From Siphonodentalium dalli (taxonomy: Eukaryota; Mollusca; Scaphopoda; Gadilida; Siphonodentaliidae): a stretch of 64,000 nt of DNA. The stretch is taken from assembly GCA_032622095.1 (NCBI GenBank), contig CP136064.1, forward strand, positions 247,043,827 through 247,107,826, in the 5' to 3' direction. Of this stretch, positions 61,701 to 64,000 are shown in pieces. Numbering within the stretch: the stretch's first letter is position 1; every line of letters starts with the position of its first letter. The notes under the pieces are model-generated. The model was not told the origin of the DNA. It did no database searches and saw only the letters and a list, made by a program, of their open reading frames with translations. The position numbers and the translations under genes were made by a program.

Positions 61701-63642
61701 AATTTCGCTGATTCTAATACCGCTTGGCCTATATAATAATAACATTTATCACATAATTTGGCCATAAAAGCAGTTTCATAATTATCGGTAATAGACACGT
61801 TTAATATCAGCGCGTGCGATGACGTCACAGCGTTCTTCAAATAACTTGCGATCGCTGTAGTTTATGATTGTTGTTTTCGATGAATATTTCGCGTTGCTTC
61901 GGGTTTATTTGATCATATGATAAAAGGTATCTCACACTCATCCTATTTTATACGTAATTTATCAACCTCGTCCTCAATTCTATTTGAGCCTCGGTAAACC
62001 TCGGCTCAAATCGAATTTAGTGAACTCGGTTGATAAATTCCGTATAAAATAGAAACTCATGTGAGATCCTCTATTTGTAGCATGCAGATTCCCTAGAGTT
62101 TTTTTGAAACCTTACATTTTACTGATTGTTTTGGGGGGGGGGGGGGGGGGGGGGAGTCAGACCATGCATCTTCGGTTTTGTGATCTTAAAAGAAATAGTT
62201 CTCGGTAGCATTAAAAATACTCCAGTAAATACTGTAAAACCATAATATTAAAAAATTGGATATTAAAATTCTTTTGAGAATATTTATTATAAAAGGCAGT
62301 TATATATATTATATGTACTTATAATCTCTAAACGTAAAATCTATTATGTGTAGAATTATTTTTACTATGAAGAAGCCTTGGTTAATTTTCTTCAAGTTAC
62401 TTTGTTTGTATTATATGCTGTTAATGTTTTTTTTCCATTTTCTTTTAGATTGATTGTATTCGTTATAAAAACATTACATCATTTTGAATTTTCTCTCTGT
62501 CTTTCTCTTGTAACAGTAATAGTATTTTGGTCATTTATAAGATGTACATTCAGAACTTCAAACAAGGCAATATCTTGTGCACATCTGGTGATATTAAAAT
62601 TCACAGATTCCTGAACAGTTTATATAGTTCTTACAGACATTTAAATCTTGTTGAAGGTCACAACCCCTGAACAAGCCTTGATATAGTGCGTCAGTCATTT
62701 GCAGAAAGATGTCCCCAGAGGGTGAATTTAGTGATTCTATCCCGCATGGCAGGCTAGCATCACCAAATTCATCCTCTAGGAACCTCATTCTGCTGAGGCC
62801 TCAACTGCTATTGGAGACCTAGGATCAGATTTAAGTTCCCCCGTTGAAGTTGGTGATGTTCACCTATTAGTCGCCTTGATTATGCATTTTATATTCTGCA
62901 AATTAAGGGTTATATAAACTGAACAGAAGGGAAAAGGTATTACTAAAAACAATGTTAATTTGAAACTATAGATACTGCCCAGAAGATAAGAAGATATGTG
63001 GTGTAGTGGCACTAAATTCACCCTCTGGGGACCTCATTCTGCAAATGACAGACACACCATTTCAAGTCTTGCAACCCCCATGAGAATAATGACAGTATAA
63101 ATGTAAATCACTATCATTCATTTCAAACCTTCACCATTTCTTAACTCCTGACTTCTGTCATCATGGATGGGTATTTGGTTTCTACAGAAATACTTTCGCA
63201 TACATAATGAAGTAAGTTAGTTCTTAGATTTCTCACTTATTATTATTTACTCAAGAAAAAAGAAACTAGGTATTGATGCAGTGATTGAATAGTTTTGAGT
63301 TATTAAATCACACACTCATATAACAAGATATATTTGATTTAACCCTTTGAGTGCCAGGGGCCGATCTCATCGGCCCTAAACATACAAAATAAGTCTGTTA
63401 TAGAATATAAGAATAAATGATTAAAATTGTAAAAAAAAAAAAAAAATTGACCTGGCACTCAAAGGGTTAGGCTTAAACTATGAGATTTTTACATATAGTA
63501 ATAAGTTGTTCATTTGTTTTCATTCCAGTTGATGAGTGGTCTTCGATCAGGTGTTATCACTGGGTCGAGATTCGCTACCGGAATGCTGATTGCAGATGAC
63601 CAGAAGAATATTAGTATAGAGAGGAGCGGAGGAGGCGTGTGA
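22637..63642 (+). CDS. GPD2: Glycerol-3-phosphate dehydrogenase, mitochondrial (16 coding exons)
   Basis: Oxidises sn-glycerol 3-phosphate to dihydroxyacetone phosphate and passes electrons through FAD to ubiquinone at the outer face of the inner mitochondrial membrane (glycerophosphate shuttle; family knowledge). Coding exons: 22637-22738, 28557-28725, 29735-29859, 30698-30795, 34750-34913, 38094-38255, 40770-40914, 41551-41636, 44113-44220, 44950-45084, 46808-46986, 48983-49114, 49630-49788, 53992-54177, 54784-54882, 63529-63642. They sum to 2163 nt, 720 residues plus stop, close to the roughly 727 residues of vertebrate GPD2. Every intron is GT-AG and the frame is unbroken. Order of parts: basic N-terminus and hydrophobic segment (1-30), FAD GGGATG (75-80), DAO-type dehydrogenase core (about 70-430), C-terminal alpha domain (about 455-590), EF-hand loops (633-644 and 669-680). 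Introns are packed with mobile elements but no exon is disrupted. Confidence 0.96.
22900..24540 (+). repeat. Tandem array, unit about 285 bp, about 6 units
   Basis: Markers GTCAAAAGTGG at 23309, 23597 and 23879 and GACAAAAGTGG at 24386 are one or two periods apart. Each unit also has TTAGCGCCAATTTCCACCAAA and TGGTGAGAGATGG variants. Units are divergent. Lies in GPD2 intron 1. Confidence 0.75.
25784..26112. mobile_element. hAT-type MITE in E2, 8-bp target duplication
   Basis: Inverted ends CAGGGAA/TTCCCTG, flanked by perfect GTGTCAAT at 25776-25783 and 26113-26120. E1 has the uninterrupted site (ATTGGCACC, near 20370 on the + strand), so the pre-insertion state is visible. Non-coding. Confidence 0.88.
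26735..26890 (+). repeat. Paired ACGCTCTTT boxes
   Basis: ACGCTCTTTATTA at 26743 and 26782. The stretch after them matches 33578-33680 (ATTAGA, then CATCAAAACC-like ends). Same family as 33.4 kb and, reversed, family C. Confidence 0.65.
27406..28556. other. Rest of GPD2 intron 1
   Basis: No gene. A short TTGA microsatellite lies at about 27836-27860. Confidence 0.5.
28557..28725 (+). CDS. GPD2: GPD2 exon 2: FAD-binding Rossmann motif
   Basis: Encodes residues 35-90 and the first base of codon 91. Contains [17 protein letters not shown], the dinucleotide-binding beta-alpha-beta fold with GGGATG at 75-80. The acceptor is TTCTAG and the donor is GTTCGT. The donor was placed so that the split Gly codon is completed by exon 3. 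Confidence 0.95.
28987..29050 (-). mobile_element. TTAA MITE end, truncated
   Basis: TTAACCCTTTTATGACAGGA, then GCTGCGCTGGTGCAGCATTA, the reverse complement of the right ends at 46.7 and 53.9 kb. It breaks off at GTGCATTC, where another sequence (CAGTGTTCGCCC, hAT-like start, with repeated TTAGCCAC) begins. Confidence 0.7.
29408..29612. mobile_element. MITE family A fragment
   Basis: Contains ATGCATAATCGAGGT, GTGAGGTCCCCGGATG and CCTCTGTGGACCTCATTC in the order seen in family A. Outer ends are missing. Confidence 0.65.
29735..29859 (+). CDS. GPD2: GPD2 exon 3
   Basis: Encodes residues 91-132, including [15 protein letters not shown], a hallmark block of FAD-dependent glycerol-3-phosphate dehydrogenases next to the flavin. 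The acceptor is TTTTTTTCCAG and the donor is GTGAGC. It joins exon 4 in phase 0. Confidence 0.96.
30067..31085 (+). repeat. Intron copies of the CCCCCGA/TACCTTCAT repeat
   Basis: 30067 TGTCCCCCGAAGGACT with a GTCCATCC run, and 30830-30930 and 31035-31085 with GGGTACCTTCATTG and AATCAACTCCTCC blocks, resemble the 36.5-37.3 kb element. Exon 4 of GPD2 (30698-30795) lies between them and is not part of the repeat. Confidence 0.55.
30698..30795 (+). CDS. GPD2: GPD2 exon 4
   Basis: Encodes residues 133-164 plus two bases of Arg 165, including [21 protein letters not shown], which is conserved in the family. The acceptor is TTTTGTAG and the donor is GTATAC. The 4-kb intron that follows contains the palindromic elements at 31.4-32.2 kb. 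Confidence 0.95.
31440..31508. repeat. 69-bp hairpin module (H-c)
   Basis: Same sequence as 8012-8080 by eye, including the TCGACCATAGGTCGC centre. Confidence 0.93.
31718..31792. repeat. Hairpin module (H-d), 6-bp insertion
   Basis: As H-b but with a CATGTA insertion in one arm, giving 75 bp. Confidence 0.92.
31896..32171. mobile_element. Third hairpin with inverted copy of the MITE interior
   Basis: Hairpin at 31896-31964, then 31965-32171, which is the near-perfect reverse complement of 31509-31717. With the preceding element this makes a nested inverted repeat of about 780 bp in GPD2 intron 4. Confidence 0.88.
32172..33399. other. GPD2 intron 4, non-coding
   Basis: No gene. 32237-32310 resembles 34665-34730 (ATTTATTAAAG, TCTTGAAGTCTACAGTGAAT), an older duplication. 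Confidence 0.5.
33400..33690 (+). repeat. Two pairs of ACGCTCTTTAT boxes
   Basis: ACGCTCTTT at 33418 and 33460, and again at 33542 and 33578, each pair with CATGGACGCTCTTTAT as second member. Related to 26.7 kb and, reversed, to family C. Confidence 0.7.
34636..34740 (+). pseudogene. Decayed duplicate of exon 5 acceptor
   Basis: CTAATCATTACAG followed by ATGGTGGCAATTTTCTTATT repeats the true acceptor and first bases of exon 5 (34742 onward), then diverges and loses the frame. Confidence 0.75.
34750..34913 (+). CDS. GPD2: GPD2 exon 5
   Basis: Encodes residues 165-219 and the first base of 220. It opens with [19 protein letters not shown], a conserved block. The acceptor is CATTACAG and the donor is GTTCGT. 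A decayed copy of this acceptor and of the exon start lies about 100 bp upstream. Confidence 0.95.
34914..36488. other. GPD2 intron 5, left part
   Basis: No gene. A 38-bp unit (GATTTGATGCACATCACAAT...) repeats three times at 35578-35690. Confidence 0.6.
36489..37262 (+). repeat. CCCCCGACG element with GTCCGTGC and 185-bp repeats
   Basis: Starts GTCCCCCGACGTTTCCG and ends GAGTCGGGGGACATGTG (partly inverted ends). Contains about eight GTCCGTGC units (36528-36597) and three units of about 185 bp starting GATTGGGTACCTTCATGG at about 36599, 36790 and 36981. Confidence 0.8.
38094..38255 (+). CDS. GPD2: GPD2 exon 6
   Basis: Encodes the end of Gly 220 through 273 and one base of 274. Contains [21 protein letters not shown], the conserved substrate-region block. 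The acceptor is TTTTCCAG and the donor is GTATTT. A MITE of family A begins only 17 bp into the following intron. Confidence 0.96.
38273..38601. mobile_element. MITE family A, copy in intron 6
   Basis: CAAGCCTGCAAATAGTGTGT ... CTATTTGCAGACTTG-like end. Flanks CAGTTTAG/GTGTTTAG match at six of eight bases. Same interior as copy 1 and the 62.7-kb copy. Confidence 0.8.
38660..39045 (+). repeat. Direct repeat pair with internal hairpin
   Basis: 38671-38765 and 38945-39042 share GAGCATGAAAACTGTATTCATGC-like hairpins and AAACAGGGTACGTTGATAT. Confidence 0.65.
39373..39621 (+). repeat. Tandem duplication, 132 and 117 bp
   Basis: CATGGTGATTTGAC through GAATCTGTGTCTTATCAG occurs twice back to back, the second with a 15-bp deletion. 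Nearly identical, so recent. Confidence 0.92.
40418..40700 (+). repeat. 30-bp minisatellite, about 9 units
   Basis: GAGGTTCCAAATGTACC followed alternately by TAAACCCATGTATA and CAACTCCATTTATA. The higher-order unit is about 60 bp. Ends 70-80 bp before exon 7. Confidence 0.93.
40770..40914 (+). CDS. GPD2: GPD2 exon 7
   Basis: Encodes 274-321 plus two bases of Ser 322. Contains [14 protein letters not shown], the second conserved FAD-contact block. The acceptor is TTTGCAG and the donor is GTATGT. It is flanked by tandem repeats on both sides: a 30-bp array ends 70-80 bp upstream, and the exon's own last bases seed a minisatellite directly downstream. Confidence 0.96.
40903..41380 (+). repeat. 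Minisatellite derived from exon 7 end and its donor
   Basis: About a dozen units of roughly 20-40 bp containing CCTGATTACTACAGGTATG, which is the last 13 bases of exon 7 plus the splice donor. Many units also keep the preceding GTACATATCGTCCTA, so they still encode [10 protein letters not shown]. Confidence 0.92.
41551..41636 (+). CDS. GPD2: GPD2 exon 8
   Basis: Encodes 322-350 and one base of 351, including [19 protein letters not shown], a strongly conserved family block. The acceptor is TTTATCTCAG and the donor is GTGAGT. Short exon with an intact frame. Confidence 0.96.
41905..42215 (+). mobile_element. tRNA-derived SINE, 13-bp target duplication
   Basis: tRNA-like head with A box about TTCAATCGGTTAGGGG and B box GGTTCACATCC. 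The body ends GTTGAAAGTGACATTAAA, then CCCAATCAATCAATCAAT. Flanked by perfect TTCTGATGCAATT at 41892-41904 and 42216-42228. The conserved tail suggests a partner LINE. Confidence 0.9.
43490..44040 (+). repeat. ACCAGAGTTATGGCC repeat
   Basis: Units with TTGCACTCAATTTTCATTTC, GAATGGAATG and ACCAGAGTTATGGCC occur here, at 50205-50378 (continuing after 51735) and more weakly at 59040-59200. Includes a CCATCCATCTGTCTGT run (43635-43690). Confidence 0.65.
44113..44220 (+). CDS. GPD2: GPD2 exon 9
   Basis: Encodes 351-386 and one base of 387, starting with [15 protein letters not shown] and ending with the YLHPDVEV block shared with exon 10. The acceptor is TTCTCTAG and the donor is GTTTGA. Confidence 0.95.
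44243..44298 (+). mobile_element. TTAA MITE right end, solo
   Basis: CTTAATGCTGCACCAGCACA ... GGGTTAA matches right ends at 46.7 and 53.9 kb. Confidence 0.65.
44565..44648 (-). mobile_element. TTAA MITE left end with half hairpin
   Basis: CTCGCATATATAAGAGAATA, CATTGGCACAGGGTTTT, then GGAAGCTCCAGTTATGGAAG and GGTTAA. It is the reverse complement of the left end at 52676-52740. Only one hairpin arm remains. Confidence 0.75.
44950..45084 (+). CDS. GPD2: GPD2 exon 10
   Basis: Encodes 387-431 and one base of 432. Contains [16 protein letters not shown], a catalytic-core block, and ends just before the GGKWTTYR block carried by exon 11. The acceptor is CTTTGTAG and the donor is GTATGT. Confidence 0.96.
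45447..46525. mobile_element. TTAA-bounded element with GTCACGTGAC boxes
   Basis: TTAA at both ends (45447-45450, 46522-46525), perfect 13-bp inverted ends CTCTTTCACTGCC/GGCAGTGAAAGAG, 1079 bp. The interior carries GGTCACGTGACC at 45938, 46117 and 46331 and a variant at 45741. No transposase seen. Confidence 0.85.
46590..46777 (+). mobile_element. TTAA MITE right part, changed hairpin centre
   Basis: Hairpin arms GAGGCTCCCTATGGGAGACT and CCCATAGGGAGCCTGAG, GAATGCACTGGCACAGG, then TTTAATGCTACACCAGCACA and TTAA at 46774-46777, 30 bp before exon 11. Left end missing. Confidence 0.75.
46808..46986 (+). CDS. GPD2: GPD2 exon 11
   Basis: Encodes 432-491. Begins with [16 protein letters not shown], the end of the FAD domain, and runs into the C-terminal helical domain. 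The acceptor is CTTTACAG and the donor is GTATCT. A TTAA-ended MITE fragment stops only 30 bp before the exon. Confidence 0.96.
47550..47727. mobile_element. 178-bp palindromic MITE
   Basis: Ends ATGTGTTATATACACA/TGTGTATATAACACAT. The inner arms TAGTTTTCGTGGCCATATAG are complementary and the centre is GGCGACCTTGGTCGCC. No coding capacity. Confidence 0.88.
48570..48720. mobile_element. MITE family A, 151-bp near-perfect palindrome
   Basis: CAAGCCTTGAAATAGTGTGT ... and its complement, meeting at GCCCGCTATGCGGGGT. Flanked by perfect 8-bp duplications TCCTCTTT (48562-48569, 48721-48728). The duplication length fits hAT transposition. Confidence 0.93.
48837..48946. repeat. Inverted-repeat element, family D
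   Basis: AATTCTATACAAAGTTTATTAACC versus GGTTAATAAATTTCATATAGAATT-type arms; a related layout lies at 61944-62051 (TCAACCTCG ... CTCGGTTGATAAATT). Ends 36 bp before exon 12. Confidence 0.7.
48983..49114 (+). CDS. GPD2: GPD2 exon 12
   Basis: Encodes 492-535 ([14 protein letters not shown] onward), part of the helical C-terminal DAO domain. The acceptor is TTTGATAG and the donor is GTATAG. Both junctions are phase 0. Confidence 0.94.
49350..49378 (+). repeat. Poly-G run, 29 nt
   Basis: Uninterrupted G run in intron 12. The length may be unreliable in any sequencing. Confidence 0.9.
49630..49788 (+). CDS. GPD2: GPD2 exon 13
   Basis: Encodes 536-588. Contains [19 protein letters not shown] and [15 protein letters not shown], both conserved in the C-terminal helical domain. 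The acceptor is CCCCTAG and the donor is GTTCGT. Both junctions are phase 0. Confidence 0.96.
49822..50205. mobile_element. MITE family A, right-truncated
   Basis: CAAGCCTGCAAATAGTGTCT, GAATGAGGTCCCCAGAG, interior ATGCATAATCGAGGT, then the inner right arm ends at TTCACCTTTTT. Begins 33 bp after exon 13. Confidence 0.75.
50387..51726. mobile_element. hAT-type element, 1340 bp, perfect 8-bp duplication
   Basis: Perfect 14-bp ends CAGTGTTCACGCTG/CAGCGTGAACACTG flanked by CCTAGCAA (50379-50386, 51727-51734). Subterminal arrays of TTTGGCTAAA and TTTGGCTAAT near both ends. No transposase ORF. A C22 run at 51416-51437. It interrupts the ACCAGAGTTATGGCC repeat. Confidence 0.92.
51818..52030. mobile_element. 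Mariner-type palindromic MITE, 213 bp
   Basis: TA on each side. Ends CAGTAATGCCC/GGGCATTACTG. The arms are complementary for nearly the whole length and meet at AGCTCTCGGGGAGAGCT. Non-coding. Confidence 0.92.
52140..52535 (+). repeat. Duplicated TTCTCCCTAATAACCGTCC block
   Basis: Near-identical at about 52158-52250 and 52446-52530; a weaker relative in reverse orientation lies at 55125-55205. Confidence 0.7.
52676..53960. mobile_element. TTAA MITE with nested element
   Basis: TTAACCCATTCATGAC at the left, GTCATGAAAGTGTTAA at the right. Hairpin-type arms at 52730-52890 include CCCATAGGGAGCC and GGCTCCCTATGGG. Another element (about 52916-53925) is inserted between duplicated CTGCACCAGC. Its right TTAA is 31 bp before GPD2 exon 14. 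Confidence 0.8.
52916..53925. mobile_element. Nested element with AGGSCTGG ends
   Basis: Ends AGGCCTGG and (reverse) AGGGCTGG. The subterminal GAATTTTCCAAGGCGGGCTT and TTTTAATAGCCCGCC have a diverged counterpart at 53875-53920. Encodes a broken acidic run at 53335-53540 ([26 protein letters not shown]) with an in-frame stop near 53394, reminiscent of the acidic N-terminus of piggyBac-type transposases (low confidence). Confidence 0.6.
53992..54177 (+). CDS. GPD2: GPD2 exon 14: linker and EF-hand 1
   Basis: Encodes 589-650. The loop at 633-644 ([12 protein letters not shown]) keeps Asp at position 1, Gly at 6, Ile at 8 and an acid at 12. It looks more canonical than a usual degenerate first hand. 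The acceptor is TTATTTGCAG and the donor is GTATGC. A TTAA-ended MITE stops 31 bp upstream. Confidence 0.95.
54784..54882 (+). CDS. GPD2: GPD2 exon 15: EF-hand 2
   Basis: Encodes 651-683. The loop at 669-680 ([12 protein letters not shown]) keeps Asp 1, Asn 3, Asn 5, Ile 8 and Glu 12, but the usual Gly at loop position 6 is Ala. The donor is GTACAG. The following intron is 8.6 kb. Calcium activation is known for animal GPD2; its effect here is inferred. Confidence 0.95.
54883..55317. other. GPD2 intron 15, first part
   Basis: No gene. Holds a weak relative of the TTCTCCCTAATAACC block. Confidence 0.5.
55318..55555. mobile_element. TTAA MITE carrying one hairpin module
   Basis: TTAA at 55318-55321 and 55552-55555. 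Ends CCCTTTGAATGCCAGG/CCTGGCACTCAAAGGG. Interior GGCCGATCTCATCGGCC palindrome, poly-A, hairpin 55436-55504. A sister copy at 63.3 kb lacks the hairpin. Confidence 0.9.
55436..55504. repeat. 69-bp hairpin module (H-e)
   Basis: Same sequence and centre as 8160-8228. Confidence 0.93.
56599..57202. mobile_element. hAT-like element with AATCGAATCGAA arrays
   Basis: Starts CAGGGTCCTGCGAATCGG and ends CGATTGCAGGGCC, imperfectly inverted. Both ends have runs of TCGAATCGAATC. Flanks CATTTTAA/CATTTAAT may be a decayed 8-bp duplication. No transposase. Confidence 0.65.
57203..59325. other. GPD2 intron 15, non-coding
   Basis: No gene or RNA recognised. An 87-codon ORF at 58146-58409 has no family resemblance. 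The ATGAGTTACGGCC relative lies near 59135. Confidence 0.45.
59333..59649. mobile_element. MITE with AACCCTTTCTATACTAAA ends and 72-bp duplication
   Basis: Left AACCCTTTCTATACTAAA, right TTTAGTATAGAAAGGGTT. Directly inside the right end a 72-bp unit (TTGATCTTATTATTTGAACA...) is repeated twice (about 59510-59648). Confidence 0.8.
59650..62132. other. GPD2 intron 15, non-coding with inverted repeat
   Basis: No gene. Family D inverted repeat at 61944-62051. A lone TTAACCCTCGAACTCCCG (60978) may be a TTAA-element end. Poly-G (22 nt) at 62133-62154 follows. Confidence 0.5.
62672..63071. mobile_element. MITE family A, full-length copy
   Basis: CAAGCCTTGATATAGTGCGT ... CATTTCAAGTCTTG, inner arms around CCCCAGAGGGTGAATTT. 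CAACCCC is present beside both ends, a likely decayed target duplication. Confidence 0.82.
63188..63211 (+). other. GPD2: Candidate 24-nt in-frame microexon
   Basis: The acceptor TTTGGTTTCTACAG and the strong donor GTAAGT bracket AAA TAC TTT CGC ATA CAT AAT GAA (KYFRIHNE). Intron 15 is phase 0 and the segment is 24 nt, so inclusion would add eight residues after EF-hand 2 without a frameshift. Not present in the vertebrate protein as I know it; expression is unproven. Confidence 0.4.
63339..63469. mobile_element. TTAA MITE, hairpin-free sister of 55.3 kb
   Basis: TTAACCCTTTGAGTGCCAGG ... CCTGGCACTCAAAGGGTTAG, same GGCCGATCTCATCGGCC palindrome and poly-A, but no 69-bp hairpin. The right TTAA has mutated to TTAG. 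Confidence 0.88.
63529..63642 (+). CDS. GPD2: GPD2 exon 16: C-terminus and stop
   Basis: Encodes 684-720 and TGA at 63640-63642. Opens with [16 protein letters not shown], matching the conserved segment after EF-hand 2. The acceptor is CATTCCAG. The last coding bases belong to the first unit of a tandem repeat that continues in the 3' UTR. Confidence 0.95.
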   Translation: MMSGLRSGVITGSRFATGMLIADDQKNISIERSGGGV

Positions 63643-64000
63643 TAATATTAATCAGATCTGCATTCTCCATACCCAAGTCCTCCCATCGAGGCGTGTGACG
63701 ATAATATCAACTAGATCTTCATTCTCCATACCCAAGTCCTCCATCGAGACATTCGATGATACTATTAACTTGATCTCGAACTTCATTCTCCATACCCAAG
63801 ATATCCATCCCAGACTTATAGTGGTAATACCTGTAGTAAAATGTCTTAAGTGTGGTTAGGAATAATTATCTCTGTCAACACCATGTTGTTATACAAGATA
63901 TAGATAGGATATAACATACATGTAGGTTTCAGATTATGCATATTGCTTGACTGATTAGGGCCGATGTGGTCAGTCAGATGTTAATGTTCTAAGGGTGGAC
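63643..64000 (+). other. GPD2: GPD2 3' UTR (start), with tandem repeat
   Basis: Follows the stop codon. Three units of about 57-65 bp begin at 63631, 63689 and 63746; each ends with a CATTCTCCATACCCAAG block. I see no AATAAA before the window ends, so the UTR probably continues. Confidence 0.6.

Overview
The window is AT-rich animal nuclear DNA. It has one long, many-intron gene, dense short inverted-repeat transposons (MITEs), broken non-LTR retrotransposons (LINEs), a tRNA-derived SINE and many tandem repeats. The split gene, the SINE with a TCAA-type tail and the CR1/L2-like LINEs with an ATT tail point to a marine invertebrate. A lophotrochozoan such as a bivalve mollusc is my best guess; this is inference, and I cannot name a species.

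The only host gene I can support is the mitochondrial FAD-dependent glycerol-3-phosphate dehydrogenase (GPD2), on the + strand. I reconstruct 16 coding exons from 22637 to 63642. All introns are GT-AG, every junction keeps the frame, and the product is 720 residues. It has an N-terminal presequence and membrane segment, a GGGATG FAD-binding motif, the dehydrogenase core and two EF-hand loops. A 5' UTR segment begins behind a splice acceptor at 22575, so at least one non-coding exon lies upstream.

Layout: 1-22.5 kb is intergenic or far upstream. It holds MITEs, a decayed CR1/L2-like LINE (5.1-7.0 kb), a TTAA-inserting MITE with twin hairpins (8.0-8.4 kb), a 5'-truncated LINE with an intact 444-aa ORF whose 5' flank has been tandemly duplicated (10.1-12.7 kb), and a large terminal-repeat element, E1 (16.0-21.4 kb), which carries a half-LINE with an intact ORF1. 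A second copy of that element in inverted orientation, E2 (24.9-27.4 kb), sits in GPD2 intron 1. The other introns are filled with at least six repeat families. Several can be delimited exactly: an 8-bp target duplication at 50.4-51.7 kb, another at 48.6 kb, a TA mariner-type palindrome at 51.8 kb, a SINE with a 13-bp duplication at 41.9 kb, and TTAA-bounded elements at 8.0, 45.4, 52.7 and 55.3 kb.

The most unusual signal is a 69-bp near-perfect hairpin module. It recurs at least six times in nearly the same form, inside MITEs that have different termini, and related degenerate arms carry a changed but still self-complementary centre. Other points of interest are a minisatellite made from the end of GPD2 exon 7 and its splice donor, two related MITEs that end about 30 nt before splice acceptors, a candidate 24-nt in-frame microexon, and GTCACGTGAC palindromes repeated inside an intronic element.
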